A stretch of 64,000 bases of DNA from Candidatus Planktophila sp. (GTDB lineage Bacteria; Actinomycetota; Actinomycetes; Nanopelagicales; Nanopelagicaceae): NCBI GenBank assembly GCA_030649935.1, contig JAUSFN010000026.1:1-64000 (forward strand). Reading direction: 5' to 3'. Below are positions 33,309-43,047 of this stretch, piece after piece. Position 1 is the first letter of the stretch. Each line of letters starts with the position of its first letter. The notes beneath the pieces were generated by a model that worked only from the letters and a program-made list of their open reading frames with translations, made no database searches and was not told where the DNA came from. Both the position numbers and the translations under genes were made by a program.

Positions 33309-34816
33309 TACGAAGTGGTCGAGAGTTTAAAATATATTCCATTCCACTTTATTTGATCCTGAAAGGATTGTGAAACAGTTGTGTCAGAAATGTGTAAGTG
33401 TTCAATATTTAGAATATTGGCAAAGTCATTGAGAGTTTCTATCTCCAATGAGGTACTGAGTACAGTGTGATGAGATCCTCCAGCAAAAATCCATGATTCC
33501 GCTGACAAAGCAAGTGAGGGTTTAGGCTTCCAGACGGCTGAGGCAACCGGAAGCTTCTTTAACTCTTTATCTGGTTTAACCACTTCAATATCATTTGAAA
33601 GTATTCGAAAACGGCCGCCCAGATCCATTAATCCAACGACGCAACCATGTGCCGGTGTTGCATTGAAGACTAGACGTACTGGATCATCTTTTCCACCAAT
33701 ACCGAGTGGGTGTATTTCGCATTTTGGTCTTTGGTCTGTAATTGTTGGGCAAACTTCTAACATGTGAGCACCCAACACTTTAGGCTCGCCGGGGCCAAAG
33801 TGGTATGTATAGTCCTCCATAAATGAACTTCCGCCAACTAATCCCTGAGTCATGCTTTTAATAATTCGAAGTAGTGCAGAAGTCTTCCAATCTCCCTCAC
33901 CACCGAAACCATAGCCTTTTGCCATTAAGCGCTGTACCGCTAAACCCGGGAGCTGCTTCAAATTACCCAAATCCTCAAAATTGGTCGTAAATGCGCTGAA
34001 TCCCCCATCAATCAAAAATTTCTCGAGCGCAATCTCAATAGCCGCTTGGTAACGTAGCGAGCTATGCCTTGCTCCTCCTTTTACTAGTTCCGAAGAAACT
34101 TCATAGAGCTCCTCATACTCGGCGACTAATGCTGTAATTGAATCTTCGGCGACACGATCAACTGCTGCACACAGTTCATTTATTCCATAAGCTTCAATGG
34201 AAACCCCTAATGTAATTTGTGCACTCGTCTTATCTCCATCAGTGACCGCGACGTAACGCATATTGTCTCCAAAACGCGCAAGTTTAAGGTTCTGGGCTTC
34301 ATTCCAACCTACGGCTGCCCGTATCCAATTACCAATGCGAGACATAACTTGCGGATCTGATTCATGACCAGCGATAATTTTCCGAGGCAAATTTAATCGA
34401 GCTTGAATATGCCCATGCTCTCGATCGCCATGGGCTGCTTGATTAAGGTTCATAAAATCCATATCCAAACTTTCCCATGGAAGTTCGGAATTTATTTGTG
34501 TGTGGAAATGCAAAAGAGGAACTTGGAGCGCATTTAAACCAGCAATCCACATTTTTGCTGGAGAGAATGTGTGCATCCATGTTATAACTCCAATACAGTT
34601 TGGATTACTGGATGCCTCCATACATGTTTTCTTAATATCCTCTGCAGTAGTAAGGACAGGCTTCCAGACAATACGAATCGAAGTGCTAGGAGATTCATTC
34701 ATGCTATTGACAACATTTTGAGATTGTTTGGCGACTTGTAATAAAACTTCCTCACCATAAAGCGATTGACTTCCCGTTAAGAACCAGATCTCAAGTTGAT
34801 TTTGCTTGTCTAGCAT
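33308..34816 (-). CDS. araA: L-arabinose isomerase
   Basis: Converts L-arabinose to L-ribulose. The start is ATG 34816 (MLDKQNQLEIWFLTGSQ) behind AAAGGAG, not the longer track start; the SD lies within the last codons of araD. Family motifs: WFLTGSQSLYGEE at the start, WMHTFSPAKMWI, HTQINSELPW, FGGEGDWKTSALLR and SFMEDYTYHFGPG with the metal-binding Glu residues, and a C-terminal HHTVLS. Length 502 aa matches E. coli AraA. It sits between araD and glycerate kinase. Confidence 0.95.
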   Translation of the reverse strand: MLDKQNQLEIWFLTGSQSLYGEEVLLQVAKQSQNVVNSMNESPSTSIRIVWKPVLTTAEDIKKTCMEASSNPNCIGVITWMHTFSPAKMWIAGLNALQVPLLHFHTQINSELPWESLDMDFMNLNQAAHGDREHGHIQARLNLPRKIIAGHESDPQVMSRIGNWIRAAVGWNEAQNLKLARFGDNMRYVAVTDGDKTSAQITLGVSIEAYGINELCAAVDRVAEDSITALVAEYEELYEVSSELVKGGARHSSLRYQAAIEIALEKFLIDGGFSAFTTNFEDLGNLKQLPGLAVQRLMAKGYGFGGEGDWKTSALLRIIKSMTQGLVGGSSFMEDYTYHFGPGEPKVLGAHMLEVCPTITDQRPKCEIHPLGIGGKDDPVRLVFNATPAHGCVVGLMDLGGRFRILSNDIEVVKPDKELKKLPVASAVWKPKPSLALSAESWIFAGGSHHTVLSTSLEIETLNDFANILNIEHLHISDTTVSQSFQDQIKWNGIYFKLSTTS

Positions 34817-34817
34817 T

Positions 34818-35477
34818 TCAAATCTCCTTTTGCCCATAGACGTTGTGGTAACGGTCGTATAGATAGTCAATATTCTTCTGTGAAATAGGAACTACCACTC
34901 CTAGTTGAGATGCTAACCAAATAGTTTTTGCAACATCTTCACACATTACTGCAGACTTCACTGACGCATTAGAATCTCGTCCTATTGTGAATACTCCGTG
35001 GTTAGCCATTAAGACTGCGCTAGAACGACTACCTCTTAACGTCTCTACAACTCCCCGCCCAATATCATCATTGCCAATTAAAGCAAAAGGACCCACAGGT
35101 ATTTCGCCACCGAATTCATCTGCCATCGCCGTTAGTGCACACGGAATAGCCTTTCCAACTGCCGCCCAGGCACTTGCATATTGTGAATGTGTGTGAGTTA
35201 TCCCACCGACTTCTGGCATGTGTTTGTAAATATATGCATGAGCGGCAGTATCGCTTGAAGATTTCATTGTTCCCTCAATTACATTTCCTTCTAAATCACA
35301 CAACACCATCTGACTCGGTGTTAGCAGTGAATACGGAACACCGCTTGGCTTAATATAGAATCCTGTTCGATCCGGAAGACATTCGGAAACATTGCCAGAA
35401 GTCCCTTTAACTAACCCTTCCGAAACCAAATTCAAATTCATGGTGCACAAATTCTCGCGCAAGTTTCTATTACTCAT
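34818..35477 (-). CDS. araD: L-ribulose-5-phosphate 4-epimerase
   Basis: Epimerises L-ribulose-5-phosphate to D-xylulose-5-phosphate, the exit to the pentose phosphate pathway. A class II aldolase fold of 219 aa. Zinc ligands are visible in GGITHTHSQYASAWA (HxH) and further on at MANHGVFTIG. Substrate motifs GTSGNVSE and KPSGVPYSLLTP are present, plus acid/base YDRYHNVYGQ at the C-terminus. It overlaps araB by 8 bp and is followed after one base by araA. Confidence 0.93.
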   Translation of the reverse strand: MSNRNLRENLCTMNLNLVSEGLVKGTSGNVSECLPDRTGFYIKPSGVPYSLLTPSQMVLCDLEGNVIEGTMKSSSDTAAHAYIYKHMPEVGGITHTHSQYASAWAAVGKAIPCALTAMADEFGGEIPVGPFALIGNDDIGRGVVETLRGSRSSAVLMANHGVFTIGRDSNASVKSAVMCEDVAKTIWLASQLGVVVPISQKNIDYLYDRYHNVYGQKEI

Positions 35478-37173
35478 AATCTTTATTCACCCTTGCAGCG
35501 TTACGTATATCGCGCAGTGCATGCATCTTTTCGCCAGTTCCAAATAGATCATATAAGTAAACATACTGACTATATAGCTGGTCATATACCTGCGTGGTGG
35601 TTGAATCCGGCAGGAATTTTGCTATTTTTCTTCCTCCCATTTTCGAAGCTGCTTCTTCAATATTCTCATACGCTCCTGCCGCAACTGCGGCATGAATGGC
35701 TGAGCCAAGCGCAGAGCCCTGCTCTGAACTTATTACATCTATTGGTCGGTTTAAGATATTCGCGTAAATTTGCATTACGAAGTCACTTTTCGCTAACCCC
35801 CCAGCTGCTATGAATGTTTTTACCGGTACGCCACTTTGTGTAAAAGCTTCAATAATTCTCCTTGTTCCAAATGCCGTTGATTCAACAAGTGCTTGGTAAA
35901 TTTCCTCTGGTTTAGTTGCAAGAGTAAGTCCCATAATCAATCCGGAAAGTGTATGGTCAATGAGTGTTGACCGATTCCCGCTTTGCCAATCTAGAGCTAT
36001 TAATCCATGAGATCCCACTGGACTAAGTTGGGCCAATTGCGCCAAATAATCGTGAATATCTAGACCAGCTGTATGGGCATTTTTCTCATAATCAGCTGGA
36101 ACAAATGTTCGCGTGAACCAAGCAAAAATATCTCCAACTCCACTTTGTCCCGCTTCATATCCCCATTTGCCGGGGACAATTCCTCCCATTACGGCCCCGC
36201 ACATGCCTTCAACGGTCGAAAGCTCTGTACCAACCATGACATGACATGTTGATGTGCCCATAATTGCAACAAACTCTCCGGCCTGTGTTGCATTTGCTGC
36301 TGCTGCAGTCACATGGGCATCCACATTTCCGACTGCCACGACAATGCCCGCGTTAAGTCCAGTCCAATGAGCGGCTTCTTCAGTTAGTAAGCCAGCAACG
36401 TCTCCTAATTGACCGAGTTTTTGACGAACTTTTGTTTCTACGAAATCTTCAAATTTAGGATTTAGCGCTTTCAAAAACTCTCTGCTTGGATATTCATCGT
36501 CCTGCAATATCGCTTTATAACCCGTCGCACATATATTGCGAACATATGTGCCACAAAGTTGCCAAACTATCCAATCTGACGCTTCAACCCAATGATTCAT
36601 TGTTAAATATATTTCTGGATCGTCTTCAAGAACTTGAAGGCCTTTAGCAAACTCCCATTCAGAGGAAATTTTCCCTCCATATCGATAAATCCAAGACTCA
36701 CCACGTGCATGTGCCTGTTCATTTATGCGGTCCGCATGCTTTTGTGCAGCATGATGCTTCCACAGTTTTGCGTAGGCATGCGGGCGGGCTTTGAAACGGT
36801 CAAGCTCGCACAACGGAGTCCCATCACTCAAAGTTGGCAAAACAGTGCAAGCCGTAAAATCAGTAGCTATACCAATCACATGATCTTTAGAAACCCCTGA
36901 CTCCTTCAATATTCTAGGAATCGTTTCTTGAAGGACTTCTATGTAATCATGTGGGACTTGTAGAGCCCAATCTGGTTGAAGAGTTGTAGTGAAGTCCGGT
37001 AGGTAATGCTCCAATACTCCATTCCTATATGAGTGGGCAGCAGTAGCAACTTCGACACCATCAGAGACCCGCACTAAAAGTGCGCGTCCTGAAAGTGTGC
37101 CGTAATCGACACCAATTACATACTGCTCGTCCGTCTCCTCTGCTTCCATGGAATTTACTTTATTCTGCTTCAT
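35470..37173 (-). CDS. araB: Ribulokinase
   Basis: Phosphorylates L-ribulose with ATP. A FGGY kinase of 567 aa. N-terminal phosphate motif YVIGVDYGTLSGRALLV; the FGGY signatures and ATP site appear as IMGTSTCHVMVG, ALDWQSGNRS and KTFIAAGGLAKSDFVMQIYANI. The motif DYGTLSGRA is characteristic of ribulokinases. It overlaps the cysteine-hydrolase gene upstream by 14 bp and araD downstream by 8 bp, so the operon is tightly packed. ATG 37173 or the internal ATG at 37149 are both possible; the conserved region begins at about residue 15. Confidence 0.94.
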   Translation of the reverse strand: MKQNKVNSMEAEETDEQYVIGVDYGTLSGRALLVRVSDGVEVATAAHSYRNGVLEHYLPDFTTTLQPDWALQVPHDYIEVLQETIPRILKESGVSKDHVIGIATDFTACTVLPTLSDGTPLCELDRFKARPHAYAKLWKHHAAQKHADRINEQAHARGESWIYRYGGKISSEWEFAKGLQVLEDDPEIYLTMNHWVEASDWIVWQLCGTYVRNICATGYKAILQDDEYPSREFLKALNPKFEDFVETKVRQKLGQLGDVAGLLTEEAAHWTGLNAGIVVAVGNVDAHVTAAAANATQAGEFVAIMGTSTCHVMVGTELSTVEGMCGAVMGGIVPGKWGYEAGQSGVGDIFAWFTRTFVPADYEKNAHTAGLDIHDYLAQLAQLSPVGSHGLIALDWQSGNRSTLIDHTLSGLIMGLTLATKPEEIYQALVESTAFGTRRIIEAFTQSGVPVKTFIAAGGLAKSDFVMQIYANILNRPIDVISSEQGSALGSAIHAAVAAGAYENIEEAASKMGGRKIAKFLPDSTTTQVYDQLYSQYVYLYDLFGTGEKMHALRDIRNAARVNKDYE

Positions 37174-37798
37174 CCAGTATTTGCTTACCCGTCATAACTC
37201 TTCCAATTTTTGGAAAAATCCAGCGTTCTGCATAAGACTGTTCTTCTTCTGTATCGGTTGCAGTGCAATCGCTCGCCACAATGACTCGGTAACCTTTGTC
37301 ATACGCTGAACGTGCGCTTGACTCAACGCACCAATTTGTATGAAATCCGCTAAAGACTACGTGTTCAATTTCATTGGCACGTAACATGTAGTCGAGCGCT
37401 GTTGAATGGAAAGCATCCAAAGTCTTCTTTCCTTCAATCACGATGTCGCCTGGCTTGGGAGTCAACGGTGTAACAATTTCAGGTCCGGGTGTTCCCTTGA
37501 GCCAAGCACCTGTTCCCCAGTCTGCTTCCATATCCATTTCAATTCCTCGAAGTCCTGTAGCGCCTGGTCCAGAGCGGGGGAGTTCAGGGAATCCCTCTTC
37601 AAACGGATGGAAAGGAACATACATAATTTTGATTCCTTTTTTGCGAGCGCCTTCAAGTAAATCGGCTATATGTTTAATTGTGTCTCGCTCTCTAAGTTGA
37701 TCTGCAATATGGGCATACATAGTTCCGCCAGCCGATAAAAAATCGTTTTGCGGTTCTATTAGTACAATCGCTGTCTTCTTTATTGGAAGTGTCATCAT
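37160..37798 (-). CDS. Isochorismatase-like cysteine hydrolase
   Basis: A 212-aa alpha/beta hydrolase of the cysteine hydrolase superfamily. The triad is visible: Asp in IEPQNDFLSAGG, Lys in VIEGKKTLDAF, Cys in SGFHTNWCVESSARSA. Members act on amides such as N-carbamoyl compounds or nicotinamide, or as isochorismatase. Nothing in L-arabinose breakdown needs such an enzyme, yet the gene overlaps araB and follows the GH127 gene by 17 bp. It may remove an amide-linked group from the natural glycoside (arabinosylated hydroxyproline is one thought) or serve another purpose. Substrate unknown. Confidence 0.8.
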   Translation of the reverse strand: MMTLPIKKTAIVLIEPQNDFLSAGGTMYAHIADQLRERDTIKHIADLLEGARKKGIKIMYVPFHPFEEGFPELPRSGPGATGLRGIEMDMEADWGTGAWLKGTPGPEIVTPLTPKPGDIVIEGKKTLDAFHSTALDYMLRANEIEHVVFSGFHTNWCVESSARSAYDKGYRVIVASDCTATDTEEEQSYAERWIFPKIGRVMTGKQILDEAE

Positions 37799-37815
37799 TT
37801 TCCTATTCTTGTCGG

Positions 37816-39756
37816 TTACTTGGTGTCTTCATGAAATGGAATCCAAACACGCATCGTCGAAAAACCTCTATTTGACCATGCGTAATAGGGAATTAGTTCG
37901 ATGCTTGTCTTAACTGTTGACCTGGTCTGTTTATTTTCGACATATGGCCAGTTTTCATCGCGCTCCTCGGCTAGAACTTTCCCCGAAACTCGAATTACCT
38001 TCGAGACGTCACTGAGGCCTCCTATGCTGACTTCTTGCATTTCTTCTTTAAGATTTAATATAAAATTATCTAAGTCAACTTTGCTCGAGCTGCTCTCTAA
38101 CTCTTCTGCACAAAATAGAAGTGGGCCACGCTCAATTGCGACGGTATCTCGAATTGCATTAATCCTTGAATCTGGCTCTAACACTCTAATTTTCATCTCC
38201 AAATCTAAAATGACAGTGTCTCCCGCCTGAAAATTACGTTTTATTTCGCCATACCCTGGTGCAACTGGTTGTGTGTCACCATTAAAACTAAGGGTCGATC
38301 CAGTTGCCCAATTTGGAACTCTAAGAGCAAGGTTGATATCTCCAGGAGAGTTTTTAAAAGTAACTTTTATTGCTCCATCCCATGGGTAATTTGTTTCTAT
38401 GGCAAGTTCGATCAACTTTCCGTCTTCAGTTGTTGTGGTTATGTCACCGGTAAAGAATTGGTGAATTCTGATCTCAGATTCTCTGGTTGTGGCCATATAT
38501 CCGGAAAGGCTTGCCATTAGTCGTACATAGTTTGTTGGGCAACAAGAAACCCAAAACCATTCGGCACGAAGCGTATCTTTTCTAAATGGAGCTTCACCTG
38601 GTTGAGCATAAATTCCTGGCTCTCTTTTTTGAAGAGGATTGGCATAAAAGAATCTATCCCCCTCTGCAGAAGGATGCGTGGCAATCATGTTATAAAGCAG
38701 TCGTTCTATTGCATCCCCATAATGCGAATCATTTGTTGCTAGGAGTAGACGCCATGCAACCATGATGGCGGCAACAGCGCCGCATGTTTCTGTATATGCA
38801 CGTTCTGGAGAAAGTTCAAAATCTTCACCAAAAGATTCACCTAGATGACGAGCCCCCATACCGCCTGTGATGTATGTTCGCTTCGCCCATGTATTAGCCC
38901 ACTGCAACTCTAATGCTTGGAGTAACTCTGAATCTTCCGTTTCTACTGCTAAATCGACCACACCCGCTGCAAAATACAATGCTCGAACAACGTGACCTCT
39001 AAAAATCGTGGCTTCTCTCGCTGGCATATCGTCGCTGTAATATTCAAATCCAATTGCGTGTTGCTCAAAAGTCTTATATCCACGGCTATCTATAAATCTT
39101 TTAGCTTGATTTAAATAGTTCCTATCACCTGTGGCTCTAAAGAGTTCCATTAGTGCCACCTCTATCTCAGGGTGGCCATCAGAACCTTCAATTCCTCCCG
39201 GGCCGAAATCTTCACAGATGCGATTAGCGAAGCGGATGGCAGTTTGAGTCAATAAATCATCGTGCCCACTTCTAATTCGAGCAACTGCTGCTTGAAAGAA
39301 ATGTCCGCCGCAGTAAAGCTCGTGTCCATGTGCAACATCAGAGTAGCGAAATTCTCTTCCCTTGATACCAAAAAATGAATTTATATATCCATCATCTTCT
39401 TGGGCATCCGCAATTATTTGTGATATTTCTAAGATCCGAGCTTCTCTGGTGGCATCTGGTCTAGCTGCAACTTCCCAAATCATTGCTTCCAATGTTTTAT
39501 AAACGTCGGCATCGGTAAAAAGTTTGCCTTGTAGGGGTCTCTTTGGACTGCCACCAGCGGCGGCAATAAAGGCGTCATACCAACCCAACTTCTCTATCCA
39601 GCTGTCAGCATGATCCAGGACTATTTCGGTATTTTGTTTTTGTCTCGTGTACCAAAATCCACCGGTCAGTTCTACATCACGAATATCGAGAGGGCGCAAC
39701 TTATACATAGATGGTGATACTGGAATTACATTGTTTGGCTTTGGTTCGTTTATCAT
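37816..39756 (-). CDS. GH127 beta-L-arabinofuranosidase
   Basis: A 646-aa (alpha/alpha)6-barrel glycosidase of the HypBA1 type, releasing L-arabinose from beta-L-arabinofuranosyl units such as those on plant and algal hydroxyproline-rich glycoproteins. Catalytic/zinc residues match: TETCGAVAA (Glu and Cys) and WVSCCPTN (the Cys pair with the nucleophile). The start is ATG 39756 (MINEPKPN) behind AGGGAG; the track start runs into the permease gene. No signal peptide, so it is cytoplasmic: intact arabinosides must be imported by the ABC transporter encoded upstream. Downstream genes araB, araD and araA use the product. Confidence 0.9.
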   Translation of the reverse strand: MINEPKPNNVIPVSPSMYKLRPLDIRDVELTGGFWYTRQKQNTEIVLDHADSWIEKLGWYDAFIAAAGGSPKRPLQGKLFTDADVYKTLEAMIWEVAARPDATREARILEISQIIADAQEDDGYINSFFGIKGREFRYSDVAHGHELYCGGHFFQAAVARIRSGHDDLLTQTAIRFANRICEDFGPGGIEGSDGHPEIEVALMELFRATGDRNYLNQAKRFIDSRGYKTFEQHAIGFEYYSDDMPAREATIFRGHVVRALYFAAGVVDLAVETEDSELLQALELQWANTWAKRTYITGGMGARHLGESFGEDFELSPERAYTETCGAVAAIMVAWRLLLATNDSHYGDAIERLLYNMIATHPSAEGDRFFYANPLQKREPGIYAQPGEAPFRKDTLRAEWFWVSCCPTNYVRLMASLSGYMATTRESEIRIHQFFTGDITTTTEDGKLIELAIETNYPWDGAIKVTFKNSPGDINLALRVPNWATGSTLSFNGDTQPVAPGYGEIKRNFQAGDTVILDLEMKIRVLEPDSRINAIRDTVAIERGPLLFCAEELESSSSKVDLDNFILNLKEEMQEVSIGGLSDVSKVIRVSGKVLAEERDENWPYVENKQTRSTVKTSIELIPYYAWSNRGFSTMRVWIPFHEDTK

Positions 39757-39781
39757 TACTTTTTGTTCTCCCTTATCATCA

Positions 39782-40576
39782 TTAACCCTTGATTGCGCCT
39801 GCTGAAAAACCGCCCACAAAATATCTTTGCAATATGAAGAAGAGTGCAACACATGGTGCTGCGGAAATAACAATCCCTGCTTGCAGTGCTCCGAAGTCAA
39901 CAGAACCGAAATCGCCTCTAACCAAGTTGACAAGCATCAGAGGAATTGTGAATTTGCTGCCATCGTTAAGCAAAATGAGTGCGGTGATAAATTCATTCCA
40001 GGCAGCAAGAAATGCAAAAAGGCCGACTGTAATTATACCTGGTCGAACAGCGGGCATTAAAACTTTGAAAATAATTCCCAGCCTGCTGCATCCATCAATC
40101 ATCGCCGCTTCATCTAATTCTTTTGGGACAGATTCAAATGAATTACGCATCATGAACACTGAAAACGGCAATTGGTACATAATCATCACGAAACTAAGCC
40201 CAATCAAACTATTCCCTAGATGTAATTTATTCAGCCAAATGAATAGTGGAATGAGTAAGCTTGCATGAGGCACCATTAAAATTGATAAAATTCCAATAAA
40301 TAACAGTTTGCTGCCCTTAAATTTAATACGATCTAAGGCGTAACCGGCAAAGAGGGAGACTATTACTGATCCCGTTACGGTTATTATTACGACTATTAAT
40401 GTATTTCGTATATATGTTGATATACCTTCGCCATAGATGAATAAACTTGAAAAATTTTGGAAACTAAAACTGGCGTCGCCGTATCTTACGGATCCCCAAA
40501 GAACCCATAAAATTGGGCCAAGAAAGAATATTGCCAGAAGAATTGATATAGCCATTTTTATACTAGAACGTATCAC
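39782..40576 (-). CDS. Sugar ABC transporter permease (MalG type)
   Basis: A 264-aa inner-membrane permease with six hydrophobic segments (ISILLAIFFLGPILWVLWGS first). The EAA loop that contacts the ATPase reads DEAAMIDGCSRLGIIFKVLMP. GTG start at 40576 overlapping the stop of the other permease (GTGA). It belongs to the CUT1 family for di- and oligosaccharides. No ATPase gene lies in the operon, so a shared MsmK/UgpC-type ATPase elsewhere must energise it. Position next to GH127 suggests short arabinosides as cargo. Confidence 0.9.
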   Translation of the reverse strand: MIRSSIKMAISILLAIFFLGPILWVLWGSVRYGDASFSFQNFSSLFIYGEGISTYIRNTLIVVIITVTGSVIVSLFAGYALDRIKFKGSKLLFIGILSILMVPHASLLIPLFIWLNKLHLGNSLIGLSFVMIMYQLPFSVFMMRNSFESVPKELDEAAMIDGCSRLGIIFKVLMPAVRPGIITVGLFAFLAAWNEFITALILLNDGSKFTIPLMLVNLVRGDFGSVDFGALQAGIVISAAPCVALFFILQRYFVGGFSAGAIKG

Positions 40577-41514
40577 CTGGTGTCCCCAGACTCATCTTTG
40601 CGCACTAAGCGCAGTTGCAAGATATTCATCATTACGAGAGCAATAAGGAGAACTACTGACATTGCTGCAGCAGATCCCATTTCAAATTGACTAAAAGCTT
40701 CGCGGAAGATGGTCATAACTATCGTGACGGTTGAATTATCTGGTCCTCCTCCAGTCAAAATATAGAATTGCTCGAAAGCGACCATGCCGCCTGTTAATAT
40801 CAGAATCAAGCAGAGTGAAAATGTTGACTTCATTAAAGGAGCAGTAATATATCTAAAAGTATTTATCCGATTGGCCCCATCAACAGCAGCCGATTCATAA
40901 ATGTCTCGAGGAATTGCTTGAAGTCCTGAAAGCATGATCACCATATAAAATCCTGCAAATCGCCAAGTCATCATTAAAACGGTACTTGTAAGTGCGAGAT
41001 TGGGAGTTCCTAGCCAGTCAGGATCCATACCGAATAAATTGAGTATTCTTGTCATGGGTCCAATAGTTGGATTGAGAAAGCCTAGAAAGAGTAAAGCGGC
41101 AGTACTAAGACCTGTAACTACAGGAAGAAAGTAAATCGTCCTCAGTATTCCACTTGCGCGCTGTTTCCCTTCCTGCACAAGAAGGGCAAGTCCGAGGCTC
41201 AAAGAGATTAAGATAACGGAAATGATGGCCGTGTATTTAACTGTGAAGAATAGAGAGTTTAAGAAAAGTTCATTTTCCGAAATTTGAGTGTAGTTCGTTG
41301 GAAAATTTGTTGGGTAATCTGGGCCTAGAAGTGGCCAATCTTTCGTGGACATTACAACTGAATAGCCAAGTGGAACAATAAAAAAGAAGAGAAGAACCAC
41401 CACTGCTGGAGCTGAAAATAGCCATCCAATCCCTGTAGACCTAAACCCTCGTTTCGGTCTACTTGGGCGCATTGAGTTTTTGCGACTCAATACATTTGGA
41501 TTAGCAGTAGCCAC
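40573..41514 (-). CDS. Sugar ABC transporter permease (MalF type)
   Basis: A 313-aa permease, first of the pair. It has a basic N-terminal tail (RPSRPKRGFR), a first TM (FSAPAVVVLLFFFIVPLGYS), a long external loop (DWPLLGPDYPTNF...) and the cytoplasmic EAA loop IYESAAVDGANRINTFRYITAP. It starts at GTG 41514 and overlaps the MalG-type gene by 4 bp. With the upstream binding protein it forms a CUT1 importer for the arabinose operon. Confidence 0.9.
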   Translation of the reverse strand: MATANPNVLSRKNSMRPSRPKRGFRSTGIGWLFSAPAVVVLLFFFIVPLGYSVVMSTKDWPLLGPDYPTNFPTNYTQISENELFLNSLFFTVKYTAIISVILISLSLGLALLVQEGKQRASGILRTIYFLPVVTGLSTAALLFLGFLNPTIGPMTRILNLFGMDPDWLGTPNLALTSTVLMMTWRFAGFYMVIMLSGLQAIPRDIYESAAVDGANRINTFRYITAPLMKSTFSLCLILILTGGMVAFEQFYILTGGGPDNSTVTIVMTIFREAFSQFEMGSAAAMSVVLLIALVMMNILQLRLVRKDESGDTR

Positions 41515-41581
41515 AATGTGATGGTTCCTCTCTGTCTATTTTTATCTATTTTTAGTTTGAGATATCTATTACTGACCTAAA

Positions 41582-42844
41582 TTAACCCGCTAACGAAGCA
41601 TTCAATTTCGCTAGCAGTTCATTTGAGACTCCGTTTCCAAAGATTGCTTCGCGGATGAAAAGGATCCATGGTCCATTTGCATCGTTGAAAGTTTGGAAGA
41701 AGCGAGGAGCGTATGGGCTTTGTCCATTAACTAGGAGCTTATTCAAAAGAACCATACGTGGATCTGCGAGAGCAAATTTATTCTCCGATAGATCGCGACG
41801 TGATGTCATGAAATTTTTGGAAGCGTAGATATCAATCTGTTGCTTGTCTTCCAATGTCCACTGAAGGAAATCCCAAGCTGCATCAGGGTTCTTAGAAGTT
41901 GAAGAGATACCGATCGTGTCTCCTCCAACGAATGTTGAAGTCCCACCATCAGGTCCGCTCAAAGCGACAAGACCAATTTTCAACTTGTCACTCTCCTTGA
42001 TTGTTCCAAGAGCCTTTGAGCCAAGCAAGGCAAAGCCTGCATTTCCGGATTGAAATACGGCGTTTTGTGTGGCACCTGCTTCATTCTTTGATCCTGCAGC
42101 CATAGTTCCGGCTTTCCACATCTTGGAGTAAACATTAAAGACTTTTTTAGCTTTTACTGACCCGAGAAATGAACCATCTCCATTAATTTTTAAAACTCTT
42201 GATCCCTGTGCCCAAATTGATGGGAATAAAGTAAATGCCAAGCATCCTCCGCAATTGCCTGGAAAGTACAAACCATCGACTCCGCCACCTAATGCGCTTA
42301 TCTTCGCGGCCATGGTTGCCATTTGGTTAAGTGTCGTAGGTGGCTTATTTGGATCTAAGCCAGCCTTCTCAAATAGCACTTTGTTATAGTAAATTGAACT
42401 CGCATCAACTACATGTGGGACTGCATAATATTTACGCTGATATAAAGCTGATGCCATATGGCCAGTTGCAAGCTCATCCCAATATGGAAGCTTCTTAATT
42501 CGCTTATCAATGTTCAACCAAAGTCCACTGCGAGTGTAATTAGGTCCGTCGATAACATTGGCTGCAAGAATATCTGGTAAATTTTTTGCTGCAGCTGCTG
42601 CAGACACTTTAGCGAGATATTCAGTAAATGGAACAACCGTTAATTTTATTTCAACTTTTCCTTTATTGGCTAAGTTGTAAGCATTAACCATGTCTTGTGA
42701 CTGGACGGCAGTGACCGAACGAGTCCACATGGTTAAGGTAATTGGGTCTGCCGCATTTGCTGGTGCTGTCGCCAGTAACCCGCCGACTAGCAACATAGCA
42801 ACACCTGAAGCAGTTAAGCGCCTCATTTTGCTGGTTCTATTCAT
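41582..42844 (-). CDS. Extracellular sugar-binding protein (ABC transporter, family 1)
   Basis: A 420-aa secreted solute-binding protein. A Sec signal peptide (ASGVAMLLVGGLLATAPANA) is followed by the family 1 start ITLTMWTRSVTAVQSQDMV. A cysteine pair in FPGNCGGCLAF may form a local disulphide, and the sequence ends at NELLAKLNASLAG. It is the first gene of the arabinoside operon, with ribosome-binding site AAGGAGTAATAG, and its promoter region shares a palindromic operator with the LacI-type regulator. Ligand is predicted to be a beta-arabinofuranosyl oligosaccharide because of the GH127 gene; not proven. Confidence 0.9.
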   Translation of the reverse strand: MNRTSKMRRLTASGVAMLLVGGLLATAPANAADPITLTMWTRSVTAVQSQDMVNAYNLANKGKVEIKLTVVPFTEYLAKVSAAAAAKNLPDILAANVIDGPNYTRSGLWLNIDKRIKKLPYWDELATGHMASALYQRKYYAVPHVVDASSIYYNKVLFEKAGLDPNKPPTTLNQMATMAAKISALGGGVDGLYFPGNCGGCLAFTLFPSIWAQGSRVLKINGDGSFLGSVKAKKVFNVYSKMWKAGTMAAGSKNEAGATQNAVFQSGNAGFALLGSKALGTIKESDKLKIGLVALSGPDGGTSTFVGGDTIGISSTSKNPDAAWDFLQWTLEDKQQIDIYASKNFMTSRRDLSENKFALADPRMVLLNKLLVNGQSPYAPRFFQTFNDANGPWILFIREAIFGNGVSNELLAKLNASLAG

Positions 42845-42934
42845 CTATTACTCCTTGTGTCGCGTTCGCGTCACTCGTCCTAACAAACCCTTTGATTAGT
42901 TAGTGCCGATGTTGAGAGCACTGGCACTTGGGTA

Positions 42935-42950
42935 TTGTTATCGATAACAA
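42935..42950. promoter_or_regulatory. Perfect palindrome TTGTTATCGATAACAA, LacI-family operator
   Basis: A 16-bp perfect palindrome with central CG lies between the divergent transport operon and the LacI-type gene. A third half-site (TTATCGATA) follows at 42951. TTGTTATGG occurs twice just upstream of the regulator start (about 43013-43032). A central CG and hyphen-less symmetry are typical of LacI-family operators. Confidence 0.75.
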
Positions 42951-43047
42951 TTATCGATAGGCTTATTTAAAGCCACTACCGTGAGAAAGTCAATAAGCTT
43001 TGGCGGTGGCGTGTTGTTATGGAATTGTTATGGAAGGAGCGTAGATA

